Source: Branchiostoma floridae (Eukaryota > Chordata > Leptocardii > Amphioxiformes > Branchiostomatidae). From it: a stretch of 64,000 bases of DNA. The stretch is from NCBI RefSeq assembly GCF_000003815.2, contig NC_049979.1:25294058-25358057 (forward strand). The letters run 5' to 3'. The notes under the pieces were generated by a model. It was given only the letters and a program-made list of their open reading frames with translations, had not been told where the DNA came from and did not search any database. The position numbers were made by a program, and so were the translations under genes. Below are positions 44,442-57,000 of the stretch, one piece after another. Every line of letters begins with the position of its first letter. Position 1 is the first letter of the stretch.

Positions 44442-44882
44442 ATTTATCATATTCAGTTACAACTGAATTAGGAAGTGGTGCCTGGCCTTGCTCATTAAGT
44501 CTCTGTCCAAAGCTTGAACAGTGTCTTGTTATTCGTATAATTTGAGAACAAGCCTAAGACATAACCTATATGTTATCACTTGGTGAATATTTGCACATTT
44601 TTTGAGTTTCACTGAGATACCAACATGCAGCTCCGATAGAGGGTTTATCACCTAACAACAAGAGGAACCGAATAATAACAAGTTCAGACATGATGTGGGT
44701 TTTGTGGGGAGAGCACTAAATGTATAGTTGGAAAACAGTGGATGAAAATGTGCTCTTTTATATAGTTTTGATACCATTTATGGGTGTTGGTAAGATCCCT
44801 CTCCCACGTATCAAGATGGACATTTAGAACCAGAGTGTTGCATTTTGAATTGGTATTTTAAATGGCTGTTCCTCTCTTTCAG

Positions 44883-44940
44883 CCACTCCACAGTTAGTTG
44901 TGGTGTTGCGGTGTACACGGGTAGCTAACAGCACAGCACC
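44883..44940 (+). other. Beta-spectrin 5' UTR part of the first coding exon
   Basis: A good acceptor (GTTCCTCTCTTTCAG) ends at 44882, so the exon carrying the start codon is spliced to an upstream non-coding exon. The 58 bases before ATG contain in-frame or nearby stops (GGTAGC TAA) and the context CAGCACC ATG A. Confidence 0.6.
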
Positions 44941-45055
44941 ATGACGACTGACATCAACCAACGCTGGGGGGAGACGGTTCAACACGACATCGATGACTGG
45001 GACGAGAACAGTTCCGCTCGTCTCTTCGAGCGCTCCAGGATCAAAGCCCTGGCCG
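44941..45055 (+). CDS. Beta-spectrin coding exon 1a (MTT start)
   Basis: 115 nt, ATG to GCCG|GTGAGT, ending in phase 1. It encodes [19 protein letters not shown] and [15 protein letters not shown], the standard N-terminus of beta-spectrins. Confidence 0.95.
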
Positions 45056-48000
45056 GTGAGTGTCCAATCATATGTCAAGTAATAATACTGCTTGTGAGCA
45101 ATTTCATACTTCTGTTAGCCAGAAGTAGCCACATGATTAGCATAGCTGTTAAATGGAAATCATGACCTTTGGCCTTCATGGGATGAAAAAAATTGCCTGT
45201 GACCTTTGTATGACCTTCCGCCACTTAGCAGTGGCCATGATTCAAATGTTCCTAACATTTGTTTATCTTGCCATGGACAAGATGGTTTCAAAGGTAGCTG
45301 TGAAAATGTCTACTTTTGTTCGGTTCTCTGCTGCTATTTCAACACTGCAATGTTATTTTTGCAGACATTATTTCTTACCCTAGTTTATTATGTTTATCAT
45401 GTGCAAATAACGCGTAATGGCTCTAGCCTGATGTTCCTGACGAGGTTTGTATGTGGTGGGAGCTGTGGCTAAGGGGGCGTGGTGGGTGCTCTGACTGAGC
45501 AAGCCATGTTTGATGGCATTAGGACATATGAGTCACTGCCAGATTCATCCATCAAGGTCCTGCCCTGCCACAGTTCCCCACTAGCCCTGCAGTTTTACAC
45601 TGTAAGATAATACTGGCTATTATTAGACACAGTCTAGACAGACTCTTGCCAGCTGTTCTAATTGTTAGGGCTCGAAATTCATTTTGGGAAATAGGTACAC
45701 TTTGGTACACATCAGGGCTCTAGCCAGCGTCCGTTTTTGCGTCAATTGACGGAAATTTGCTGCTTGTGACGGAAAAATTTTAAAACCAATCCGTCAACCT
45801 TGATGGACAAAAGTCCTTGGTGGAAACTACAGCCGGCTTGGGGACGCCGTCCACGGCCATAAAAGCCACACACTGTTTGTTTTGCTATTGTTATTATTGT
45901 TGACGATGTGTGTCGGCGCCCTTTCGCATACGATAATCTCATTAAAACCGTTTTTTCAAGGTCTCAGTTCAGTCTTTCTAACTCCTGGAATAGTGTTTTC
46001 ACGGTTTTCGCAACAATGGGAATTGGCTGACGGGAAAAAAATTTGAGCTGGCTAGAGCCCTGGTACACATATGTACATAACCCAAAAATGGAGGGGCACA
46101 GAAACAGTTATGGGTGCACTGCACAATATAAGATAAAGAGGGAAAATGTCAGCAAACCTATACCTTAGACATTAAACCAGATCTCACTCGTTCTCATTGA
46201 AATGTAAAAAGGACAATTTTTTGTTGGAAAAATAATTTGGCTTATTTTTCAGTGAAACCAACCTGTTTGTTTAAGAAAATTCCTCTTTTTCATTGGTTAG
46301 TAATATCTATTACAGGGCAGGTAACAAATGGTAAGGTGTAAGAAAATAATAACTTGCCAGTTTTTGGCTGTGGTAAAAAGAGGAATTTTCCTAAATAAAC
46401 AGGTTGGTTTCACTGAAAAATATATAATCAGAATATTTCATAGAGGTATAAGGTCTCGAAACTCTTGTTTCATGTTTGGAATAGTTTAGTTGTTAGGTAT
46501 CCAGGCAATCAATCTTGCTTGCCGTCTCAAAAGACTCTTACAAAAGGGTGTGGTCTAAAGTTCAGAAAGTATATGCAGACATGATGGGAGGTTGCAAACC
46601 AAATCTGCTATGTAAGAAGACACATGAGTACTCTAAACTCACTGACGTACCCTCCATAACAATGGCTGCTGCAGAAAGATGTGTAATCATAATTTGTAGC
46701 TGAAAGAAACCTCCCAGCATGTGTTCCATTCAGCTTGTTTCAGAGGTCAAAGGTGACATGTTGTGACCTTGTTTAGTTATTAATGGATTGAGGAACAAAA
46801 AAGATTTGCCAACTTGTTTTTGGACATTGTGAGATATTTGTTTTCTGAAAGGATCAGTATTGTGAAAAGAAAGCAAGAAAATAGAGCAAGTTCATAGAAA
46901 GTTGAATATAGTACTAGATTTGTTGAACAAAGAAAAATATTTAGTTATTAGAAAGTTATTAAAGCAACGAAGAGCTCCCTGTCTGAATTGCAAATATCAT
47001 TCATGATATTTTGAAAATGTCAGTGGATTTCTATCATGAGTTGAGAGAGTTTGACTTATAAATTATGTCTTGATCTGTTAGGCATGTCTTTCACAAGGTT
47101 GAAGAAAAGTCGGTTGTGTAGTTAGGCAGAAGATGCCTCATAGCACAGTGACTTCCTATAAATTACACCTCGGATTCAAGTTTATCCCCTAGAAAAGGGT
47201 ACCGTACACTCAAACTTCCATGTGGTGGAATTATGATGAAAATTCAAGTGACATCTTTTGCATTATGCCAAAATCTGTGACAAGAATTTTAAAACCATTC
47301 CAAGAAAGAATTCTCACTCATTGTGTGAAAGTAGCCTGGATACTAGACGTCTGATTTTTGATAATATCTATCAGGGTCTATCTCAGGGGGACCTTGTTGT
47401 AGAATTTCCTTGGGGGCATGTTGGCCCTAGAGCCAAGGAGTTGGCCTGTGTAGGCCCTGGAAACAATCTGGCTTCGAGGCTACGTAAAAAGCTTCCTTGC
47501 ATTTCAAATGAAACGAAACATTCTTGTAGCCCATATTCAACATTATGTAGACACCCAGAAACATGCTAATTAATAATGGTAGGACATTTTACTGGAATTG
47601 ATACCTGACAATAACAACAATAGCTTATTTTGTTGACTTGTATGGAAAATCTACTGTTACTGGGAAGGGATGCATGACTACCTCTGCCTTGTGCCTTAAG
47701 GTAAATCATATAGATCTTTTAGATTTGTAGAAATCCGAGTTTAGCCTCAGAGCTAGGAAGAAACATTCCATACATTCTAGTATTGGTACTTATTCAGCCT
47801 TAGCACTTTGATTGCAATAGGAGCTTGTCACGGATCTGCAGTTTAGCTCATTGTAATCATGCCAGCCATCCTGGTGGTTCAGCTACATGTTAACACAAGT
47901 TTGAAAAGATTGTGTTGAAGTAAACTCTTAATGTGGTATCCTAGAGTTTTTGTGCTTAGGCCTAGGACAAAAAATGTTGTGTTTCCTGTTTCCCTACCTA

Positions 48001-51000
48001 TCCTTAAAAAAACCTGCCGACCCTAGACTTTTTTGGGGTGGGCAGTGGAGTCACATAGCTTCCACTTAGAATTTTTATTCAGCCCGATTCCTATTGAAGC
48101 AAAACACTGCTTGTCCTATCTAAATTCTAATGAAGGATAAATGTATCTATCAGGCACGAAATAAAAGTTTGACATTGAAAGACAAGTGTCATCATGCATT
48201 TCAGTTTACTTTGTTCAATTGTATTCCAATGTGTATCTCTAGAGTTTTGGTCAGCCTAAAAAAATACAAGAAAAAATAGATAATCCCTACCTACCGACCC
48301 TATTTTTTTCAGGTCTGAAACAGGAAACACAACATTTTTTTCCCTATGCCTTATGTTATGAAATGAGTCCTTTTCTGTTGATGTGAGTCATATTGTAAAT
48401 TACATTTCCAAGTTGTAGAACTTGGGACTGAGCCATGGAGGTTTCAATTAGAAAAGCGACATGGCTACTCTTTGAATTATTCAGTAGTATGAACACTACA
48501 AAAACCTTAATGCAATTTTCGTGATTGACTTTTTGTATTGGATTATATTTGTCATCATGGCATAGAAAATACATTACTTCAAACTTTTTTCTAAGATTTA
48601 AACAGGTAACTGTTTATGCAGTATATTTTGATTATAAATGATACAGAGTAAACTGAAGTTGTCTTTTATGTTCATGATTCATGTTGAAAGGGAAAAGACT
48701 CTTACTTAGATGTCCTACTCTTACTTAGAAGTCTTCAACAATTACAACCTTGCTGAATATATGACCATGCATATCAAGAAAAGCAACTTGCCAGTATTGC
48801 AGGTTTAGTATTGTCTATGTGTATTTTTTCAAGTAGCCTTATAAATTACATTCACATATCTACAAGTAGCTGTTTCCCCAGAGTACCAAAACGACTGTGT
48901 TATGCCTACTAAATTAGCCTGTTTGTCAGGGGCAACTACGTTAAAAGCATTTCTACCATTGAAAAGGCCAAGAATAACGTCCTCCCTGAATGAAGTCTTC
49001 GTTCGTAGAATGTTTTGAAGGTGGAACGCGGTATTCTTGGTATTTAGGACAAATCTTGGTTGTTTGCTGACCAGAACCGTTCCCTCCAAGATTTGTCATT
49101 TGAAAGTTGTTGGGTCCTTTCCTTGCCCGTACATATGCAGTGTACACCACTCACTCACTATGTTACAGACAATTGTTAACTGTAACAAACAAGCATTATA
49201 GAAGCGTCACCCTGCAAGGGCAAACACAGTTGCTTGGCTTTGGCAAACTGGTTCATCGAGTCTTGAAACAGGACGAAAGGAAGTGATCAACCCGTACTTA
49301 CAAGTTAAGAACTTCACACGCAGCTACATATGTCAGCCAATGTCCAAGTGGTTAAGTAGCTTGCTTTGCATCAGATGTTACAAGAAAAGGGAACTTACCG
49401 CAGAATGGCATTTGAGGTGTAAAGAAATGAATGCAGAACTTGAAATCACTGCACACCGCCCGCTGGCTGCAATTATATCTTGGATGTGTGACAACAAAGG
49501 TGGTGCTTAGTATGGGGGATAGGCTTGAGGGCAAAGCCTTGAGAACGGGCCCCACCCAGTTGCATTCATACGCAAGACATGCTAATGAGGGAGGGGGTCA
49601 GCAAGATACGTCTCAGTGAAAATGACTGACAGCACGGAGCCGGCGATCGAAATTCCACACAAGGTGCAGCCACCACGAAGGAAGTTTACCCGCAGCAAAA
49701 AGAAGGTGTGTCCGCTAAAGTTGAGGACAGAGGATTAGCAAGGGCACTGGAAGCCAGACAGGGTCACTTACCTACCTGACTGCGTGGTGCCCCGGCAAGC
49801 ACCTACTGGAAACTACGGGACATTGGGGCGGGAACCCATTCTCGTGTACCAGAACCTCTCTGTTTCAGTAAGGAATTCAAGGAGCGCTCCTGAGATATCC
49901 CTGTGTAAAGAGACTCGCCATGGCGAGCAGAAACAGTTCGAGAAGGAGTAGCGCGGCGGATAGCTCCAGAAGAAGCAGCATGGCCGAACTACACGAGGCA
50001 AAAGAGTTGGAGGCCGAAATGGAGTACAAGTACAAGGCTTTGCAAGGTAAAATCACAGGGGCCTCCTGTCAAGTAAATTGGTGGTAGAGGTAAACATGTT
50101 CTCTGTTCACTGTAGGCTGGCTCTTGGGCAAACAGAAAGGATCCACTACAAACATGGAACCCATCCTTAGCATGCCTGTATGGGGCAGTGCACATCCTGA
50201 CTGGACTGATCCTGAAGATTTGTTACAGCCAAAAACAAGTATATTCTGCATTGTGTCCTTGTGAAGGCACGTTACCTGTGTGGCACCATTATGTGCTCGG
50301 GGGTATTGGTGTTGTGATGCAAATGAGCTGGGGGAATGCCTCACATTGCATGTAAACAAGCCTAGGAAAGACTGGTAATATACAGTCAATGGTAGTACAG
50401 GTGTCCTGTTGCATAGGTTGAGTTTTACGATTGACTTGATAGTTGTGAAAGGCATTGGTATTATATTTTCAGTGGGGTTCGCAGTGTCCAGTCGATTAAT
50501 TACCACGTCCTTTGAAGCAGGTTGACCAATAGCACCATTAAGGATCTCCCCCACCCACCCAGAACTTTCACCTCCTAAGGAATCAGAAATATTTCATACG
50601 TAACTATAACATTCTATGTTTCCTAACAGGAAAATGTAGAATGCCTGGCATTTTCCTGTGATTTAGCCACCCAGAAGGATAAGAAGACCTCTCTTGTCAT
50701 TAGCCAAATATCCCACTAGAGATGACTATCACGAGGGTTTCGATGAATAGTTAGTGCCATGGGTGTTTTTGTAGGCATGCTCTTTACATGCATACCCACA
50801 ACTACAACCAATTGTCAGCTTTGAAAGGCTGTCCATATTGATAAACCTTGATGGAAGGAAGGTGCAGCATGTAAATAATAAAAACACAGGTGATACTGTC
50901 TTGTGTCAGGCAGAAATGAACCATTTCCTGTTCTTTCCCACCTACCAGATAGGTGTGTCAAACAACAAATGTCTCCATTTTCCTATAAGGTATACAGGAT

Positions 51001-54000
51001 GTGTTGTGGTATCAACTTAAAGGTATAAACATAGCAGAAATATTTTACCTAAAACAGCACTGCGAATATCTTAGAATAACACCAGGTGACACCTGAGTAG
51101 GTAGACATTGTGGTTCAAGCCATCAGATGCAGTAAAGTGTGCCTTACAGGACAGCTGTAACTACATACTGTTTGGAAATCAGATTGTGAGGAGAAAAACA
51201 AAAACACACTGTCTAAGAAAGGATGGACCCTTGATATAAGATTCCCCATTTGTTAGGTAAACAAAGGGGAGAAACAAAGAGACAATGTCTAATTCACTAA
51301 GGTAGGGAAATATGGGATTGCTACTTTAGGTGCTGTGCTTGTGAAAAGAGGTAACTTGGCCATTTTTTTCAAAGCAATGCTCTTTCTGCTACTGGAGAAG
51401 TTATAGGTGCCAAGTGTGGGGATAGTTCTATGTCAATTACATCTTAAAGGGCAAGATTCCACCTTGTTTGTTTGTCTCAAGAATGTGAATTAGAAGGTGC
51501 TACATATAGTTGACATTGAACATGACCCAGTACTTACATTATTTTCCTTGGTATCAGAAGTGTCTACTTCAGTCAAAGTTTGAGTAGTTTGTATGTGTAT
51601 AATATATACTGCTCCAGAAAAAGAAAAATATTTAAGAAATATGAATACAGCAAATATATTGCTATAACTAAAGTATAAGACTGACCAAACATGCATTTGA
51701 TGACAAACAACTGAATTTTGCATCATATACTTCCAACAGTTCTGATGGGTTATCAGATATTTCCAAGGTACTGAGGAGTTGAATTCACAGTTCTGCACCA
51801 TACGTACTATGTTGAATTTTGTCCTACATAAGGACCTGTAACAGGATAGCTCCACTTCTGTCTCTATTGACTATTTCCTGACCTAGAAAAGCTAGATGAA
51901 AGGGATGTATTGACCAACATTAGTTTGGAAAGTATAAACCTGTGGTACTTCCATGTTGACAGAGTTCCGGTGGAAAGATAGTGATCCTATAACCATGCAT
52001 GTTCAAACATTTACTCAAGCTGTGGCTAAGCCACACATGCTGCAGGTGAAGAGAGAAGTAAATATTGTTGTTGACAGACAGTTGTTTACTTGAATTCTTG
52101 TTGATGTAAGGTTATCTTAGGCAAGCTTGCCTGGAACAGTACAGAAGAGGTTTTGTAGTGCAAATGATATCAGGTTGTCTGATAAGATCAGTAATACATG
52201 CATGACATATGAACCCTGGTCTTCAAGCATGTTTCAAAGGTCAGATGTTGGACTCCCATGTGGTGCCCTAGGCGATTGTCAACGTTGGCTAGGTTCTCTT
52301 ATGCTGGGAAAGTTGAAAACTCATTTATAAAGCAATCACGTACCAGCGCCACCCCCCACCCCTAAAATAAAAGCCAGCCCCGCTCAAAGTCTGCAATGGC
52401 GGCTGCGAATGTTCCAAGTGCAATGGCCTGCCACCAGTGGCTGCTTTCTGCACGTGTTCTTCTGTAACCCTACCAACGTACCCAGCGTGGCGAGGACGTG
52501 TTGGGCGTGTCCACGGTGTCTTGTACGAAGGAAAACGCGGGTAATAAACATTAAAACTTGAACTGTATTCAGGTACAAACTGTAACTACACTAAAATGAG
52601 CACTATTTTCAATGCTAGTATCCTGCGCCACGCTGTGCTTCCGCCGTGTGTCTATAGATAACCTTCCCCATAGCGAAGCATCGCGGTACTGTATACCATG
52701 GTCAATGTAATGTGGGCCTAAGACCCCATTCACACTCAAAAACAAATAGTATTCTTTAAACTATATTTTCAGATGAGCGTGAGATGGTCCAGAAGAAAAC
52801 CTTTACCAAATGGGTGAACTCACACTTGGCCCGCGTGAACTGCCGAATCACAGACCTGTACACAGACCTGCGGGACGGCAGGATGCTACTCAAGCTTTTG
52901 GAGATACTCTCTGGAGAAAGACTGGTAAGTACAGCATGTATAATATTCACATCCATTCTATATTCAAATCTACATTTAACTCTATTGTGCAATGGCTGGT
53001 TTCAATGTTGTTCAATCATACATCAGTAAGTTGTAAGGACTCTTTGGATTCTAAAGGTTACCTGGTCTTTTTTGATTGATCCTCCATACCTGTATTTGGT
53101 TGTAGGTTAGGTTTCAAGTTCAATGCTCTATGTTTTCTTCATACCAGGACCATAAGACTCTATAAAGAGAGTATCAAAAGTAAAACAGTTCATTGAAAGA
53201 CAAGTAGGCAATTATTGACCAAGTCCTCTCACAAACATCTAGTAGAACCAATGATAGTTAAGAACTCTTAGCTATTGACCCATTGCTAAACATCAGAGCC
53301 CCTCTTGGTTCAGTTCGAAAGATCTTGTTTTTGTGCTCTGTAGTTTTGTCATTTCAAACAAGTAAGGCCGACTTTATACAGACAACACTTTCATAGTCGT
53401 GCGACTGTTGTTGTCGACAACGTTGCCGGCGATGATATTTTTAGGCTGTCTGAAGAGGATCAAAATAGTCGTGCGAGGGTTTTTATGGAATCATCGTGCG
53501 ACCACCTCGGACCCAGTCGCGCGATCCTTCAGCGGGGGGTCCGCGACTATTCCTCACATGTCTAAAGAAAAATCGTCGCCGGCGACGGGACTGGATCATA
53601 TGCTAATAAGCCTGCAGCATGTTTTTTTTCTATTTGAAAGGGCATTTTTCTCCGGAAATGTACATGCAGTCAGTAATGGAAACGTATTTTTGTCATCAGA
53701 AACTGCCTGTTCCAGCACAATGCCCCGCCACCAGTGGCTACATCCTTCATGATACTAGTAGTAATCTGTAATACCACCGGCGGCCACGAACGCCGGGTTT
53801 AATTCCAGATTTTACCGTGTCTGTGTCATTCTTTGTTGGGGACAATATTTGTTTGCAAGCAAAAGAATAGTAATCTGCTGCATGACGAAAATGAAGAATT
53901 CTTCCGCCATTTTTAATTTGCAAGCAAGAGGTCACTGTGGGTCACGCACGCACCGCAGTGGAATCCTGCGCCGCAGGTGTCCCGCAATACTCTGAACGCA

Positions 54001-57000
54001 TGTCTAAAGACAACCGTTGCCCACAACGAATAGTCAATAACAGTCACACGACTATATTAGTGTTGTCTGTTTGAAGTGGGCCTAAGGCTCCATCTGAAGA
54101 CAGGTGGTGGCATAACTTACAATAATGCAGTGAGGTGAAAAGTTCAAAGTCTAATACTCAAGTTGATATGATGACCAAGTAAACTTGTAAACTTTATTAC
54201 ACATCACAAACCATCAAAAGCAGGGAAAGAAAACAATGTGTTTCACACTCTGAATTATTATAGTTTGTTACAAATTTTCAATCAATTTAAAACATACCAT
54301 AAGACACATTGATAAGGCAAGGAAATATACCTATAACAAGAGTGGCCCCAACTTTTACTCTGACTTGTTGTGAAGTTCAATGATGATGTAGAATGTGGAC
54401 TGTGTAAAGAATTCTGAAGTTCAGACTTATTAGTAGCATAGTAAAACTTTTCAAAACACTTCTGTAGGCAGCGTTTGTAAGTCATGTGAACATTAGACAG
54501 CATTGGTGCTTTTAGAGAGTAATACTGTTTCTGTGTTGTGCTATTGCAATTTTGCCTTGTACTGCCATTTCAGATATCATATTTTATACTCCTTTTTCAT
54601 ATTAATTGATTGTAATAAAATTTTTCAGAAGTTAAAAGTTTGTATAAATAAAAAAAATATCCATTACCTTTTCAGTATGTGTAAAGCATCATTTTTTGGT
54701 TTAATTCAAGTCCCATATGTGGTAAAGCCCATTTTTCCACAAGAGAGGATGTGTTGTCATGTTATATTGTCTACCACATGTTGCACCATCCTCCACAACA
54801 CAGTACTTGGCACGATCTGTATACTATTATGTTTGTCCAAAGGATTCTATGCTGAGGAGCTGTCCATTGTAGGGAAGTGACCCAAGACATACTTACCTGT
54901 AACCTTACACACCTTGTCCATTTCTGGGGAACTCAAATAAGATCAGTCTTTAGAGCTGCCCTCTTATGAGTAGTCAGCCTTACATTCCAAATGACATTCT
55001 AAGGGAAAGACCCTTCCTTGTGTGTTTCGGCTTTTCATTGTCATTAAAACTGGTCGAAGATTTGGGAATGAGGAAAATTGTTTTCTGGATGTTTATACAT
55101 TTTTCAAATGCTGAAAGGAAACATATAATTAAGCAGTGATAGCTTTGTTTGGGGGTTATTGCCTTCATTATGCCATTACCCCCTCAGGCTTTATATTGTC
55201 AAAACTTCAAAACTGTTTGTTTCTTCGAAGTAGGCACAAGTTAGAGACAATTTTAGATGTCGGTGTATTGGGACAATGGGCCATTGTGACATACAAACTG
55301 TGTTAACGGGTAGATTAGAATTATTATTACCTCCATGAAATGTCATGGAATGGAGGTTATATTTTCTGTTATGTGTCTCTGTCTGTGTAGATGATTACTC
55401 AAGAACGGCTGGATGGATTGGCATACTTGTTGTGTTGGTGGGGTGTGATGAAAGCTCGAATCGATGAGATTTTGGGAGCCGTATCTGTCATTATAATCGA
55501 TGTAATAATATCAGAAATCACCCCTATATTTGAGATATATTGGTACAGGCATAGTGCTTTATGTGTTTGTTAATGGGCTTAGCTCCAAGCAGATGGTGAG
55601 GTGACAGCTGTTTGGGGAACCCCGAGTTTTTTTAATATGATAATTAGTTTTATTTATGTCTGCTTAGGATATCATGGAGATGTGAAGCGTCAGTATAATT
55701 GTAAGAAGTTGAGGTACATTTAACGATAATGCTTAACAGGTATGGATGTCTCACATACTGTACTGCTGATTTGAGTGACATGGTGATTAAAATGCCATTA
55801 GGTCCTCTCATCAGGGTTGGGTGTCAGAAGTTTTATGGGCGTTACAGATGTTCTGATTTTGTTATGATAAGGGACAGTTGTTAGTTGTCTCTTTCGTAGC
55901 CAATGGTACTTGTTTTTTTAGCAGACGGGGTTGGCGCCAAGTATTCATCTTACAGTTGGTGTAGGGCTGTCAGAGGAAAGTGTGCATCTCGTTTTTGTAC
56001 CGTGTGAACAGCTGATGTTATGACATATTGGTGGAAAATCAAATCACCATCTGACTAAAGTTGGCCACGTCCCTTCTTCTTTCTGAGTTTCCCAACTTCC
56101 TCCCACCACACAGCTCTGAGGCACATAGTCGAATCTCAATAATGCTGACAACCTTAGACATTTTAAATGCCAAACATCAAGCTTAAGGAACACCACGCTA
56201 CCATATGCCGTAGACCTCTTAAACGCACATTACACAATTAAGTGACACATTTTGATAATTACTAATCAGATGGAAATCCTCTGTGTCATTAAATAAATAC
56301 ACCACTACTTTCCCATAACATTTATATCATATAACCATTACTCTCAAATACAACCGACTATATACATACATACCATCCACAAAAAAGCAATAAATATTTC
56401 ATGGAGGTATGAGGTCCCCGAACTCTAGTTTTTTTTATTATAGGTGCATTTCAGCTGCTGCGCATCTAATGCCATGTATTCATTTTTAAGATTATGAAGG
56501 AATTTATGTATGTAAAAAAAATAATTGTATATTTCTTTCTCTATCAGCCAAGACCCACCAGGGGGAAGATGCGTATCCACTGTCTGGAGAACTGTGACAA
56601 GTCCCTACAGTTCCTGAAGGAACAGCGCGTACATCTGGAGAACATGGGCTCCCACGACATCGTGGACGGCAACCAGAGGCTCACCCTCGGACTCATCTGG
56701 ACCATCATCCTTCGCTTCCAGGTCAGAGCTCATTCCTTGTGTTAAGTACGTGTTGGTAGAGATGGCAATCTTATAAGATCACTGATTCTGCCCTTAGAGT
56801 CTCAATGGACAGGCTCCCATTAGCATCTCTACTGGAATCTACAGTACGGACCCCGATTATATTCCCATCTGCACACGATGAAATCGCAATGAAAGACGTG
56901 CAAATCTTGATGAAATCGTGATTAAAAGTTGTACAATTCTCGGTTAAAACGCTAGTAGATATGCGTGTACCCTCATCTGGTTATGCGTTTGTGGATTTAG

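Larger units (their letters stand above)
40393..44882. other. Intergenic or beta-spectrin 5' intronic region
   Basis: It contains CAGGGCTCGAAAT-ended copies E (with a LINE inserted) and F. The stretch 40393-42190 is AT-rich, without recognised genes or repeats. Because the exon at 44883 begins at an acceptor, some of this is likely the 5' intron of beta-spectrin, with a non-coding first exon further left. Confidence 0.5.
45056..49919 (+). other. Beta-spectrin intron 1a, left part
   Basis: The intron has nested hAT-type insertions (about 45666-46120), an inverted-repeat element (46243-46422), a lone end of the dispersed element family (46430-46466) and a foldback element (47956-48354). The part from about 49.2 to 49.9 kb is less AT-rich and may hold the promoter of the alternative first exon. 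A 38-codon ATG frame at 49622 lies there but cannot splice in phase to exon 2. Confidence 0.6.
52925..56547 (+). other. Beta-spectrin intron 2
   Basis: It contains a non-autonomous Harbinger copy (53366-54082) and a full-length dispersed inverted-repeat element (55327-56430). Between them is AT-rich DNA without coding signal. Confidence 0.7.

Noticed and set aside
49622-49738. Short basic 38-codon ATG frame as another beta-spectrin first exon
   Set aside because: Its donor at 49706 would leave phase 0, but exon 2 needs phase 1, so it cannot encode a spectrin N-terminus. It could be an upstream reading frame only.
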